From Pseudopithomyces maydicus (lineage: Eukaryota > Ascomycota > Dothideomycetes > Pleosporales > Didymosphaeriaceae), in the NCBI GenBank assembly GCA_026873275.1, contig JANTUC010000014.1, positions 434,001-498,000 of the forward strand: DNA of 64,000 bases. The letters run 5' to 3'. A program made the translations under genes and the position numbers. Shown one piece after another: positions 11,900 to 24,600 of the stretch. The notes below the pieces were generated by a model. The model was not told the DNA's origin. It made no database searches and saw only the letters and a list, made by a program, of their open reading frames with translations. How positions within the stretch are numbered: the stretch's first letter is position 1; the number at the start of each line of letters is the position of its first letter.

Positions 11900-12900
11900 A
11901 AAAGTACTACTTTTAAATTTATAATAAATTTAATAATAATGCTGGCGGCCTAAGCTATAAAAATATAAAAATTCTATATATAAATAATAGCCCTAATAAC
12001 TATTATATAAAAATAGGTATAAACACTACTTTAGGTTTAAATAAAGCTTATAATAAAAATACCCTTTAAAATAGCGGAATACTATAATAAAAGAAAAACT
12101 AAACTTAAAATATTTTTTATTAATATAAAATTATACTGCTGCTATAATAGCAAGATCTTTAATATTAATTAAATTAAAGTCTTAGTAATAGAAATATATA
12201 TAAAAAGAAAAGCTATAAAATAATTTTAACCTTTTACTAATAATTATTTAGCTTATAAAGATAAACTATATAAATAGAATAATACTATTAAGAAAGTCTT
12301 TAAATTTTAAAATAAATTTAAGGAATAGATTAAAATTATATTTAAAAAAGTTAATAAAGAAAAGAAGATAAAATAATAAATATAATATTTTAAATAAATT
12401 AAGTCTACTAATAAATATTTATTAGAGTTTAAATAGTTATAAGCTAAAATAAACTAGGATAATATTTTACTCTAAATTATATATTATAATAGACTAAAGG
12501 AATTAGTTAAGAACGAATTAATATATTATAACTAATTAAATAATTTAAAAGAATTTATTAAATTAGCGATCTATATTAATAATAAGCTATATAAATAATA
12601 CTTAGAAAAAAAGGAATTAGGAAGGCTAGTATTTAATTAAAGAACTAATATAAAGAAAGCTTATAATTATAATAAATAAAATAAAAATAAAAATATTATA
12701 ATAGCTAATAAAGCCTATAAAAAATAATAATAGAAAAAGGGTAAGTATAATTATTAAAATAATAGACTCTCTAATAAAGAAAGATAATAATAATATAATA
12801 AAAAAATTTACTTAAGATATAGAGAGCCAGGACACTTTATATATAATTATATTATAAAAAATAAAATTAAAGAAAAATAATTATAAGTAATAAAAATATA
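11900..12900 (+). pseudogene. Degenerate gag with a mutated zinc knuckle
   Basis: No long frame is left. At 12808-12849 the translation reads Y-L-R-Y-R-E-P-G-H-F-I-Y-N-Y, a CX2CX4HX4C retroviral-type zinc knuckle in which all three cysteines have become tyrosine through G-to-A changes. The histidine and the Gly before it are preserved. Upstream sequence is Lys/Glu/Leu-rich, as in Gypsy gag, but the start is not resolvable. Confidence 0.65.
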
Positions 12901-15900
12901 AATAATTTTTATTATAAAAGAAGATAGTAAGATCTTAAAATTAAAATATAAGTTATTATAAAGATATTTATACTTAACCCTATAAAAAAAGGAGATTTAA
13001 AAATAGATATTAAAGGATATTTATTAACTATATAGAAGTAAAATATATTATATTAGAGATTATAGTAGAAGGGTCTAAATTTATAAAAATATATATAAAT
13101 AGATATTAACACTTATAAACTAATATTAAAAAGTAATTAATAATTTATATAATTAAATTTAGATCTAAATTTAATATAAAAATATTAAATAGTATTTATA
13201 CTATTAAGAAAAATATAAAATTTATAATAAAATAAGGGATAATATCTAGTAGTAATTTAAAAACTTTACTTATAAATATATCTATTTAGAGGATTACTAA
13301 ATAGTAATATACTACTAGTATAATTAGGAAAATTAAAAAAAAACCTATTTTTAAAAAGGATAAATAGAGTGCTATAATAATATTTATTAAATTTATTATA
13401 AATATAAATATATAATAGAATAGTAGCTATAGAGCCTAATCTATAAATATATTTTAAAAATAAGTATATATAATACTAATTATAGAGTAAATTATAATAT
13501 AGTATATTGAGATATTACTTAATAGAAGGATTATAAAAGGAAATACTTTATATATTATTATATAAAAGAAAAGGATATTATAAATTTATTTAATAAAAAG
13601 TACTAAAGGATAGCTCTAGATAAATATATATTAAAAAATATAATTAGTATAGGTAGAATAATACTAAGAAAGAAAAAGAGTATCTAAATTAAATTAAAGT
13701 TTATTTTAATAAGCTTTATATAAAATATAATTAAGAATAAAACGCCACTTATTTAAGAAGAAATTTAAAGAAACTAAATAATATTAATAATAAATTAAGA
13801 AACTAGTATATTATTAAAAAATAAATTATACTAGTAAAAGTGCCTCTATAAAGGTTTATAAAATAAATTAGAATAACGACCTATATATTAAAAAAGAGGT
13901 TATAATTAGAGAATACTAAATAATAGTACTTATAAATTCTAGAACTACTAGATATTTAATTTTACTTAGAGTAGTAGAAAAATATAATTTATTCTACTAG
14001 AATAAGGTGACACCTATTTAAATAAAAATAGTAGATAAAATATTCTTTTAAGGATATAGTAAAGGCTAATTATATTTTAAAATAATATTATTATCTATTA
14101 ATTTAGATAGACTCTGGAGCTAATATAATTTTATTATAATAGACTTAAGAAGTTTAAAAGTAATTATTAATTATAATTAATTATTAAAATATAATCTTAT
14201 TATTAATTAATAAAAGAAAATAATACACAGCTAAAAACTTATAGTTAAAATTATTAGTATAAGAAAGTTATAAGTACACTTAAAAATTTAGTATATACTT
14301 TAAAAAGAGGGAATTAGTAAAAAAAACTATATAATAAATATCACTTTATAAGATTATAAGAATTTATAAAAAGGATTTTTAAAAAGTAAGTATTATTTAG
14401 ATATAAAGAAGTAAGCTCTAAAAAGAGGGATAAGAAATTCTATTTATACTTTAAAAATATTAAGACTTTATAAAATTCTTTTATAAGAAAAATCACGAAA
14501 TACTTTTAAAATATTAAAAATAGAATTATAAGATTTATTTATAAGAAGGTATAAAGCTATACCTAAAATAATTATAATTATTATTATAAGATTAATAGGA
14601 AGAACTAATAAAATAACTAAAAAAAACTTAAAATAAAAATTTATATAACTTAGTAAGAGCCCGATGGTCTCTACTATATTATTTATACTAAAGAAGAATA
14701 GACGACTCTAATTATATATAAATTATTAATAATTAAATAATAAAACTATTAAGAACTAATATTTATTATTACTAATAATAAAGTTTATAGATTAACTCTA
14801 GAGAGCTAAATAGTTTATAAAATTTAATATATAAAATAGTTTTTATTATATTTATATAGCTAAAGGATATAAATAGATAACTATATTTTAAATATATTAT
14901 AAATTATATAAATTTATAGTTATATTAATAGGACTTATAAAAGTCTTAATAATATTTTAAGTAATAGTAAATAAGGCGCTATATAAATATTTAGATATAT
15001 TTTATATAGTATACTTAAATAATAAATTAGTATACTCTAAAGGAATGCTTAAAGAACATATATAGTATATATAAAAAGTATTAGAAAAGATAAAAAAATA
15101 CTAATTATTTTTATATTTAAATAAGTGTAAGTTCTATATAATAAAAATTAAATACTTAGAATTTATTATCTTAAGAGAAAAGATTACTATAGATTTTAAA
15201 AAATAGCTATAATATAAAAATAGCTATAATTTAAGTTAGTAAAAAATATTTTTTTTTAAAGTTTATTAACTTCTATTAAAAATTTATTATTAACTATTCT
15301 AAGACAACGGCACCTTTAATAAAAATAATAAAAAAAGTAAAATTTAAGTAGGAAGAGAAATAATATATAATATTTAAAAATTTAAAAAAACTATTTCTCT
15401 TAGTATCCTTTTTATAAATATTTAATTTATAGAGGAAAACCTAAATTAAAATAAATATATTTAACTACGCACTAGGAGTAGTATTAATATAATAATATAA
15501 AAATAGAAAGTAAAGACTAATATTTTTCTACTTATAAAAATTCTTTAGAGTAGAGTTAAACTATAATATTTATAATAAAAAATTACTAGGAATAGTAGAT
15601 ACTTTTAAATATTAAAAAATATAACTTATAGAAGCGCCTATAAAGATTAAAGTATAAATAGATTATATAAACCTTATTAGTTTTATATTAATAAAGAAAC
15701 TTAATTAATAATAGGTATAATAGGCGGAGTTTTTTATAAACTTTAATTTTATAATTTACTATTATTTAAAAATCCTTAATAGGGCGGTAGATGCCTTAAG
15801 TAGAAAAATTAATTTAATTAAAGATAAATTAGAATTATATAATATAATATTCTAAAAAGGGCACAATAAGACTCTAAAGTATAATTAATTTAAAGAATTT

Positions 15901-16073
15901 TAGGAAAACGAATAACTTTTAAAACTTAAAGTATAAAAAGTATTAGTTAGACTAATAGACTACTAAGAATAAATTATTATAGAAATATAGAAAATACCTA
16001 AGTTAATAAAAGAATTATATAAGTTTAGGGAATAAGGATACCTAAGTATAAAAGAAATAATATAATATATTAT

Positions 16074-16090
16074 AAATAAATACGCTATCC
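16074..16090. repeat. 17 bp target duplication, left copy (insertion A)
   Basis: AAATAAATACGCTATCC precedes the inserted element and recurs exactly at 17143-17159. In the Gypsy integrase the two sides rejoin to a continuous N-K-Y-A-I-L reading, so the repeat is a duplication of host sequence. Because the inserted element may end in A residues, the true duplication is 14-17 bp. Confidence 0.85.
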
Positions 16091-17142
16091 GGTAGCGCCC
16101 CTTTAGGGCGTTATCTATATCCTAGTATAATTATCACCCTTTTTATACTAAGTATAAATAATATTACAGAGCTATCTATTTATTTTTATTTAATTATAAT
16201 ATCCTCTACTCCCCCTATACCTATTAATTACAATTATTTATCGGCACATAGACGCCCTATATATAAATTAATAATAATTAATACCTACTTAAGATAATTA
16301 TATAATACTTTCTAACCTTTTAGGTTACTTAGCACTAAGTAACTACCTTAAGTAATAATTCTAAGAATACGATACTAGCCTTACTTATTAATTTTATTAT
16401 AAAATTTAAATACTTTTTTAAAATTTTTCTCTTTTTTATCTTTTACTTAGCTATAAGCTCCTTTAGCTTAATTATCTACCTTATAATAAAACTATATTTT
16501 AAGTATATAATAGTAACGTGCTATATTAAGAAATATATTTTAATTACTTAACTTATAGTTAAGGTAACCTCTCTATAAGACCTAGTAAAGATTACTAAGT
16601 TAAAAGCGCTATTTTAAAGGCTTTTAGTTACTAAGTTAACTAATTTAAAATACTTAAAAAATTATAATAATTTTATAATTTCAGCAGCTTATATACAGGC
16701 AATATTATTTAATATATTTTTAAATATAAATAGTTAAGGTTTAGTAATTATCTTAATTTTAACGCGTAAGGTAATAGGAACAGCTAATAAATAATTATTA
16801 ATAAAGGCCCTATCTTATATTAGATTATATATATACTCTACTACGCGGATATAATAATAGTAGAGGAAAGAGATAACTTAAATATTATATAAACGCAGTA
16901 TTATTATATCTATATAATACTTAGCCTTTAGAGAATAATTAAGGTATTAAGGCTCCAGCACTATAAAGTAATTAAAGGGATATAATTAAATTAGCCTAAT
17001 AATAATCTAAGTAAAATAAAGCGTTTTTACTTACTAATTTTTATATATTATATTTTTCTGCTGTCTAGTAGGGAGACACTCTTTTATTAATTATTTTTAT
17101 AACGTCTAGTTAACTGACTAGACACCTTTTTACTATTCTATA
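16091..17142 (+). mobile_element. 1052 bp element of unknown class, copy A
   Basis: The element begins near GTAGCGCCCCTTTAGGGCG, which contains a CGCCC/GGGCG hairpin, and ends ACTATTCTATA. A full copy of exactly the same length lies inverted at 21928-22979. The two ends are not inverted repeats of each other, and there is no LTR pair inside. The 14-17 bp target duplication and the A-rich 3' junction fit target-primed reverse transcription, so a SINE-like or other non-autonomous retroposon is the best guess. No protein domain is recognised on either strand. Confidence 0.8.
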
Positions 17143-17159
17143 AAATAAATACGCTATCC
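17143..17159. repeat. 17 bp target duplication, right copy (insertion A)
   Basis: Exact repeat of 16074-16090; the host integrase reading continues from here. Confidence 0.85.
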
Positions 17160-19032
17160 TTAAACTTAAATAGATAATAACTAAAAAGATAAATAATTAT
17201 TTAGTCTATTATAAAAATAAGCTTAAAAGATATAAGTCTTATAATTTTTTATAATAATTATTAGCAGCCTAATAGCTATAGTAAAATATAATAATAGATT
17301 TTATAGTAAAATTTCTAAAATTACTATAACTAGGGATAAAATAAATATATAATACGATTATAGTAATAGTAGATAAACTTATAAAAGTTATAAAGTTTAG
17401 GCCTATAAAAGAGTTTATAATAATAAAAGAATTAACTTATAAAATTAATAATATACTATTTATAGAGCACGGCCCACTAAAGAAACTTATTATAAATTAT
17501 AATAAATTTTTTATATTTAAATACTAGAATATATTTATTACAACGCTAGGAACGAATTAAAAGTTATTAATAAGTTTTTATTTATAAATAGATAGATAAA
17601 TAAAAAATATTAATTAAATACTAAAATAGTATCTAAAATTCTATATTAATAAATAATAAAATAATTAGGTGAAACTACTGCTAATAGTATAACTAATATA
17701 TAATAGAGCTAGATTAGGTATAATAAAGTATTTATTATATTATATAAACTATAAATATAAGCCGGTCGCTTATTAGAATTTATAAAATATAGAAAGTATT
17801 TCTATAAAGGTATAAAATAAGACCTAAAGGATAAAAGAATTATATAATATCTTTTATAAAAGAATTATAAAAAGGGCCCTTTTAGTATCTATAAATATAA
17901 ATAAGTAAAGGATTAAAGAACTAATTTTTAAAAAGGGGATAAAATTTTCCTATTATAAAAAAATTTAAAAATTAAGAGACTAAGTAAAAAACTAAATTAT
18001 TTATAAATAGGACTCTTTAAAGTTGTAAAAATTATAAGACTAGTTATAAATAAACTGCTTTTATTATAAAGAATTAAAATATACCCTATTTTTTATAAAG
18101 ATTTTTTAGAATTAGCACCTTTAGACGCTCTAATTAAAATTTAATTAAAATTAAAAGATAATAAGTATAAAGTTAAAGCTATTATAGATTTATAAATAAA
18201 TAAGGGTTAGTAATAATACCTAATAAAATAGAAAGGATAGTTAGAGTAGTATAATATATAAGAATTAAAAGAAAACTTTATAAATTATAAAGAATTACTA
18301 AAGAACTTTTATTAATAAAAGTTAGTATACTACTTTTAAAATAATTATATATAAAAACGCCCGATTCGAAATTAGCTAAGAAGATAGAAAAATTAAAAAA
18401 TAAAAAGAAATTAAATAAAAAAGAAAAGTTAGCCTATAATTAATTTAAATTAATAAATATTATAAATAGTATTATAGAAATAGTAGTAGCCCTACTCTTT
18501 AAAACCTTTTTTTAAAGTCTTTATTATATTAGCTATATAAATATTATATATAATAAAAGCCTACTCCTCCTTCTTAGCCTAAGTAATTTTAAATTTTAAA
18601 TAAGTAGTTTTTACTTTAGCAGCTAAAAATTTAATATATTTTTAATATTTTACTACTTAAATACGCTTCTACTCTTTTTAGAAATTTAAAAACTATACTT
18701 TATATAAACTATAATATATGCAGTAGACTTTCTAGTAAAAATATTTATAAAATACTTTAAAACCTTCTTTTTAATATAATAAGTATATTTTATTAGTATC
18801 GCTAAATTATAATAATAAATTTTACTACTATGCGCATAATATCTTTTAATTAATAATAATTTTAGTATTTTAGGTATAGTTAGGCGAATAAAGAATAAAA
18901 GAAAGGGAAAATAATTTTATAAAAATTTCTACCTTTATAGCTATAATTATTATAAAAGTAATTATAATACTAGCGAGTTATACTATAATAATAAGTATAA
19001 GCTATTAGAATAATAATATTAAATAGGGGGAT

Positions 19033-19656
19033 AATATTATAATTATAATAAGAAATTATAAGATAATAGGAAAGAATTATATATAAAATATTAATAATTA
19101 AGGTAAAGGTAATAATTAGCTATATATTAAATAGTAGGGCTAATTAGATAATATATTATATAATTATAATTTTACTAAAAGTATAAAATTCTAAAAATAT
19201 TAAATTTTAGTAAAAGTAGAGTAGTTACTTCTATTAAAAAAATAGAATTTATAGGAGTAGAATAATTACTCTTATTAAAAGAATAGAATTTATAAAAGTA
19301 GAGAGAGTTATTTCTATTAAATAAATAAAATCTATAAAAATAGACTAATAGATTTAGGGATAGTAAAAAATAAATAAAATAATATATAATTTAAAATACT
19401 CTCTATATATTTTCTATTTTTTACAGTTAACTTTTTATATATCTTTATATACTTATTTATAGCTAAACTAAAGCTCTTCTTTATAATTAAGAATTATTAA
19501 TTTTTATAGAAGATAGTTATCTTACTTTTATTAATAAAATAGAAATATTTTTACTACTTATTATCTAATTATTACTTAACTACTAAATACCTATAAGGCT
19601 TCTAGGAAGTCTACTTGCCCTTATATAGACTAGGTAAGTAGAAACCCCTTATAATA
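19033..19656 (+). repeat. Right LTR of the first Gypsy element
   Basis: This 624 bp copy of 11204-11829 follows the polypurine tract directly and ends CCCCTTATAATA. It has more A and T than the left LTR in its first part and slightly less in the middle, showing independent mutation of the two copies. Confidence 0.85.
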
Positions 19657-19977
19657 TTATATAGATTAATTATGTCTATAAAAGAAGATTTATTATAAAA
19701 TAAAGTAATAAGAGCTTTAATTCTATCTATATTTAAATATTATTAGATAACCTAACTTTAGTCTATAAAGGATTAGTGACAAACTAGTATACTTTAAATT
19801 AAAAAAGAGCTTTATGTAAATTCTTTACTTTTAATTTATATAAATTCTAGTAGTATTACTAGTTTCCAAGAAAATATTATTTATATACTAATATATTAAG
19901 AACTAGTCCTTTTTAAAATTTATTTTAAGTTTAATAATTAGCTAAGTTAAGTTTTAATTTAATTAAGTCTAATAGTA

Positions 19978-20190
19978 GTATTCTATTAGAGTGTTATCTA
20001 TATTATAATATAATTATAACCCTTGTTATAGTAAATATAAATAGTATTATAAAGCTATCTATTTATTCTTCTTAATTATAGTATTTTTATAACCCTTTTA
20101 TATTTATTAATTATAATTATTTACTAGTATATAGACACTTTATAAATATATATTAAAAGAATTTATACTTATTTATCTTTATTTAAAGAA
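19978..20190 (+). mobile_element. Old copy C of the 1052 bp element, 5' piece
   Basis: Starts AGTAGTATTCTATTAGAGTG, which matches the start of copy A (GGTAGCGCCCCTTTAGGGCG) almost entirely by transitions. It then runs parallel to copy A through the AGCTATCTATTTATT and TAATTATAATTATTTA stretches. It is more heavily mutated than A and B. Confidence 0.65.
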
Positions 20191-21319
20191 AATATATAGT
20201 ATTTTTAATTCTTTTAAGGATATAGTATAACTTTTTTTGATAAGAAAGTTACTATTTATAACTATTTAATAGTAAGGAAATATACTCTATATACTATTTA
20301 ACTAATAATTAGCTCTTAAAAAGTACTTTTTTTAATTTATATAATCACAATATAATTTAAACTTACGCTATTATACAATTACTAAAATTATAAAATATTA
20401 AAATATACTTTTTTATCTAGCTCCATTATCTAATACAAATAGTTATATTATATAATAGTAGATACTAGAGGATAATAATAGATAATAGAGTATAATAATA
20501 GATAATTATTTAAATAAGAATTTAATTTCATATTTAATTCTTAAAATTCCTTATTTAACTTTAAAATTAATTTATAATACTAGTTTCTTTTTAACACCTC
20601 ATATAATTCTTATATATATTTTAACTTAATTACAGTGTATATTATACTATTATAAATTTCAAATTTTATATATTTATTTCTACTTAATATAAAGCTATCC
20701 TTTATTAGTATATTAATTTCTAAATAGTATAATTTAATCAATATTATTAATTTCTTTAATTTAAATAACGCAGCGCGGGTAAAACTTTAAGTATATATTA
20801 AAAAGTTAGAAATTTATAATAAAATAATTATTATATTATAACTCTTAGTACTAAAAACTAAATTCAGAATAACTCTTAATTCTAGTAGGTTAAATATAAG
20901 TATATACTTATACTTATTCTAATATAAATAAAGTTCTATAATAAAGCAATTTTAATTATATAATAAATAAGCTTAAGATTATAACAATAATTTTAAATAA
21001 TAAAGAATACTAGATAATAGGGAATATAAAGATTAAAAATAAAAATAAAAAGATAATAAAAAAGAAAATAGATTTAAATAATAAAATAAAGGAAGTATTA
21101 AAATTTTATAAAAGTATAAATTAATTAGTAAAAATAATAGAGCTCTATAAGCTTCTTATAAATAAAAAATAATTATTTATATTATTTATATTAAATAGTT
21201 ATCGATTATAGTAATTAATACTAGGGTATTAATAGATATCTATTAAAATGAATTTTTATATAATTAAATAAATCTTATATATATACTTTAGAATCAATTA
21301 GAGAATTGCTCAGTGTATT

Positions 21320-21880
21320 AATTATTAAAATATTTTAGAACTTATAGGTCTTAATTAAGACCGGTAGTATAACTTAATTCTTTTAAAATATAGTTTTAAT
21401 TATATAATATAAATTTTATTTATTATTATCTTTTTTTCTTTTTATTACCTATAAGTTCTTTTATCTTTATTATTTATTTTATAATAAAATTATACTCTAG
21501 ATATATAGTACTAATATATTATATTTATAGACAATATTGAAATTTTAAATATATAATTAGAATAATCTCTTTATAGAACTTACCTTAAATTATTTATTTT
21601 AAAATATTATTTAAAAATTTCTTAGTTATTAAATTAATTAAATTAAAATTTAAAAAAATTTATAACTTCTATAAAAATAATATTATAAAATATACTTTTA
21701 AATATAAGTCGTTAAAATTTTATGATTATTTTAGTTTTAACGTGAAAGGTAGTAAATATTATTAATAAATAATTATTAATATTATTTAATTAATTTAAAA
21801 ATATAGTAGCGGAGCATAAGCTAAATAAATAAAAATAAATAAATAAAATATTATTATCGCCTTTTATAATATTATAAAAG
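21320..21880 (+). mobile_element. Old copy C of the 1052 bp element, middle piece
   Basis: Matches the middle of copy A (about 16300-16830) in the same orientation, for example TTATAATAAAATTATACTCT against TTATAATAAAACTATATTTT, and TAGTTTTAACGTGAAAGGTA against TTAATTTTAACGCGTAAGGT. The limits are approximate. Confidence 0.55.
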
Positions 21881-21910
21881 GTGGCATAATTATTAATATA
21901 TATTAAATTT

Positions 21911-21927
21911 TATTAAAATTATATATT
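21911..21927. repeat. 17 bp target duplication, left copy (insertion B)
   Basis: TATTAAAATTATATATT precedes copy B and recurs exactly at 22980-22996. Its composition is simple, but its position at both exact ends of a 1052 bp unit makes chance unlikely. Confidence 0.8.
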
Positions 21928-22979
21928 TTATAGAATAGTAAAAAGGTGTCCAGTTAGTTAACTAGACGTTATAAAAATAATTAATAAAATAGTGTCTCCC
22001 TACTAGATAGTAGAAAAATATAATATATAAAAATTAGTAAATAAAAAAACTTTATTTTACCTAAATTATTATTAGGCTAATTTAATTATATCCTTTTAAT
22101 TACTTTATAGTACTAGAGCCTTAATACCTCAACTATTTTTTAAAGACTAAGTATTATATAGACATAATAATATTATATTTATATAGTATTTAAGCTATTT
22201 TTTAATTATTATTATTATATCTGCGCAGTAGAATATATATATAATTTAATATAAAATAAAGTTTTTATTAATAACTATCTATTTGCTGTTCTTACTATCT
22301 TATATATTAAAATTAAAATAATTATTAAATCTTAACTACCTATATTTAAAGATATATTTAATAATATTACCTATATATAAGTTATTAAAATTATAAAATT
22401 ATTATAACTTTTTAAGTACTTTAAATTAGCTAATTTAATAACTAAAGACCTCTAAAATAGTACTTTTAATTTAGTAATTTTTACTAAGTCTTATAAAGAG
22501 GTTATTTTAACTATAAATTAAATAATTAAAATATATTTCTTAATATAGCACATTACTACTATATATTTAAAATATAATTTTACTATAAGGTAGATAATTA
22601 AATTAAAAGAGCTTATAATTAAATAAAAAATAAAAAAGAGGGAAATTTTAAAAAAGTACTTAAATTTTATAATAAAATTAATAAATAAGGCTAGTACTAT
22701 ATTTTTAAAATTATTATTTAAGGTAGTTATATAGTGCTAAGTAATCTAAACAATTAAAAAATACTATATAACTACTTTAAATAAATATTAACTATTATTA
22801 GTTAATATATAGGGCGTTTATATATTAATAAATAGTTATAATTAATAGGTATAAGGGAGGAGTAAAGAATATTCTAATTAAATAAAAATAGATAAATAAT
22901 TTTATAATATTATTTATACCTAGTATAAAAAGGGTGATAATTATACTAGGATATAGATAACGCCCTAAAGGGGCGCCAC
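21928..22979 (-). mobile_element. 1052 bp element of unknown class, copy B
   Basis: Reverse-complement copy of 16091-17142 with exactly the same length. The GC-rich 5' hairpin (GGCGCCCCTTTAGGGCG on the minus strand) is at 22961-22977. It lies inside or next to the remains of copy C and keeps more C and G than C, so it inserted later. Confidence 0.85.
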
Positions 22980-22996
22980 TATTAAAATTATATATT
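22980..22996. repeat. 17 bp target duplication, right copy (insertion B)
   Basis: Exact repeat of 21911-21927. Confidence 0.8.
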
Positions 22997-23339
22997 ATAT
23001 ATATCCTTTATAGATGTTATAGAGCGGGCATAGATCCTAAGTAATCCTTAATAATTAAAGGATTCTTAGCGATTTAATAATAATTAAATAGTAATTAGAT
23101 AATAATAGTATACTAGTACAGTTTTAGTACTACTTTAAATTTTTAAAAGTAATCCTAAATAGCTCTTTATTATAACTATTTTATATTTAATTTAGGAGAA
23201 CCTCTTAATCTCTAAGTAATATCTCTAGGACCCTTATAATAGCGTAAATAAAATACTAATAATAAAAGGAAACAATATAAATATAATATAAATAAAATAA
23301 AATTACATTTATAAAATATTTAGTAAATTAAGAATTATT

Positions 23340-23523
23340 GAAATATTTTAAAAGATATAATTAAAATAGTATAATGATAATTTAAATAGATTAAAGCTTT
23401 TAATATATTAATTATTATATATTATATTTCTCTATTATTTAGTAGAGAGATAATATTTTTATTAATTTTTTTAATAATAATTAGTTAACTAACTTGATAC
23501 ATTTTTACTAATCTATATAATAA
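23340..23523 (+). mobile_element. Old copy C of the 1052 bp element, 3' piece
   Basis: Matches the last 180 bp of copy A with many transitions: TAGTTAACTAACTTGATACA against TAGTTAACTGACTAGACACC, ending CTAATCTATATAA. With 19978-20190 and 21320-21880 it makes one copy broken by later insertions. Confidence 0.55.
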
Positions 23524-24300
23524 AGATACATAAAAGAAATATCTTATATATTAGAACTAAATATTACTATTAAATTAAAAATTAAAAAAAGATAGAATAT
23601 AAGGGTTTTTAAGAGCTAGTTATTAGTTTAATAGTATATAAAATATATTTTTTTACTATTAAGTGGTTATAAATAATAATCTTCTTATTAATGAAAAAGA
23701 ATTAAAATATAAATTTAATATTTTAAAAAGTAAATTAAAAGGTCATAACTAAATACTATTATTTTTTAATAAGATAACTACTATTTATAATTATCTAGTA
23801 GTAGGGAGATGTGTTCTATATACTATATAATTAATAATTAGCTCTTTTAAAGATACTACTTAGTATATAATAAAATTAAAAGATTTTATTTAGATAGTAT
23901 TAGATAAAATATTATATTTTAATATCTTTTATATCTATTACCTTCTTAATAATTATATAATAATATAAGTAAAAACTATATCAAAATTCTATATATAAAA
24001 AAAACGAAGAATTATAAGAGCGTATTATTATTTATATAGTGTATATAATATATTTCTTTACTACTAGATAGTTATGAAAAGTAATTTTCCTATTAAAATA
24101 AATATGAATTAAAGCACGCTGTAAGAAGAATTATTTAATAAAATATTATAAAATTAAATAAACTTTTTAGCTCTAAAAGTAGCAGAGAAATAATAATAAT
24201 AAAAAAAATTATTAATTGAAAAATTAATTTAATTGAATATTAAAAATTTATATATCCTAATAGCTATGGATTGAAGAATTATTTATAAATTTTAATAGGT

Positions 24301-24600
24301 CTTGCATTACTTAGAACTTAAGTATTAGAACGTTGTTTCGATGTGATGTCAGAACTTTAAAGACAACCCGCTGACATGCTGACATATAAGAGCGGGGAAA
24401 TTATTCTCTAGTGCAAAATCATCGTCGAAAGCAAGTTTATCGCATATATATATTAATATATAGAACCTCGAGCAAGGTCTAGCACACAGTACTAACCCTT
24501 GGAATCTTAGCCCCACCGTGGGGTCTATATATGTAGCTCAAACACTACAATCTTTTCAGTATCCTCCTAGACTGAATTTTTGCACTGGACTGTTACGAAG
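24301..24600 (+). promoter_or_regulatory. Upstream region of the O-methyltransferase gene
   Basis: GC content recovers sharply at about 24300. A TATA-like site CATATAAGAG lies near 24383, just after the direct repeat CTGACATGCTGACAT, and another AT box (TCTATATATGTA) near 24525. The transcription start is not known. The repeat could be a regulator site; this is inference only. Confidence 0.4.

Larger units (their letters stand above)
13700..18480 (+). pseudogene. Degenerate pol: RT, RNase H, integrase, chromodomain
   Basis: The reverse transcriptase motif reads Y-L-N-N at 15012-15023 (from Y-L-D-D) in the context IVYLNNKLVYS. RNase H-like sequence follows. The integrase is interrupted after N-K-Y-A-I by the 1052 bp insertion and resumes at about 17143. 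It then shows the DFIVKF...YNTIIVIVDKL core and an F-x-H-P-Q-T-D-type stretch, both damaged. A chromodomain-like block, Y-K-V-K-A-I-I-D then Q-Y-L-I-K-W-K-G, lies at about 18165-18250. In-frame stops occur every few codons, so no protein is expected. The translations were read by eye across stops and short frameshifts, so the limits are approximate. Confidence 0.75.
11204..19656 (+). mobile_element. Ty3/Gypsy chromovirus, RIP-inactivated, with a nested insertion
   Basis: Two similar LTRs (11204-11829 and 19033-19656) enclose an internal region with the order gag zinc knuckle, reverse transcriptase, RNase H, integrase and chromodomain, which is Ty3/Gypsy order with a chromovirus tail. A purine run (AAATAGGGGG, 19021-19030) just before the right LTR is the polypurine tract. 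An unrelated 1052 bp element sits in the integrase (16091-17142), so the element without it is about 7.4 kb. Coding sequence is full of TAA and TAG where Gln or Trp codons are expected, as RIP produces. I could not match a 5 bp target duplication: the flanks read ACGGT on the left and TTATA on the right, and RIP may have erased it. Confidence 0.85.
19657..24300. other. AT-rich repeat graveyard between the first Gypsy and the OMT gene
   Basis: No open frame of useful length. It holds a second full copy (B) of the 1052 bp element and three pieces of an older, more mutated copy (C). It also holds four related inverted segments (20215-20330 and 23770-23870 in one orientation, 23605-23700 and 24035-24105 in the other). 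About 1.1 kb at 20190-21320 interrupts copy C; I see no class signature in it. Confidence 0.6.

Noticed and set aside
11199..19661. Target duplication for the first Gypsy element
   Set aside because: The 5 bp flanks (ACGGT and TTATA) do not match even allowing RIP transitions, so none is claimed.
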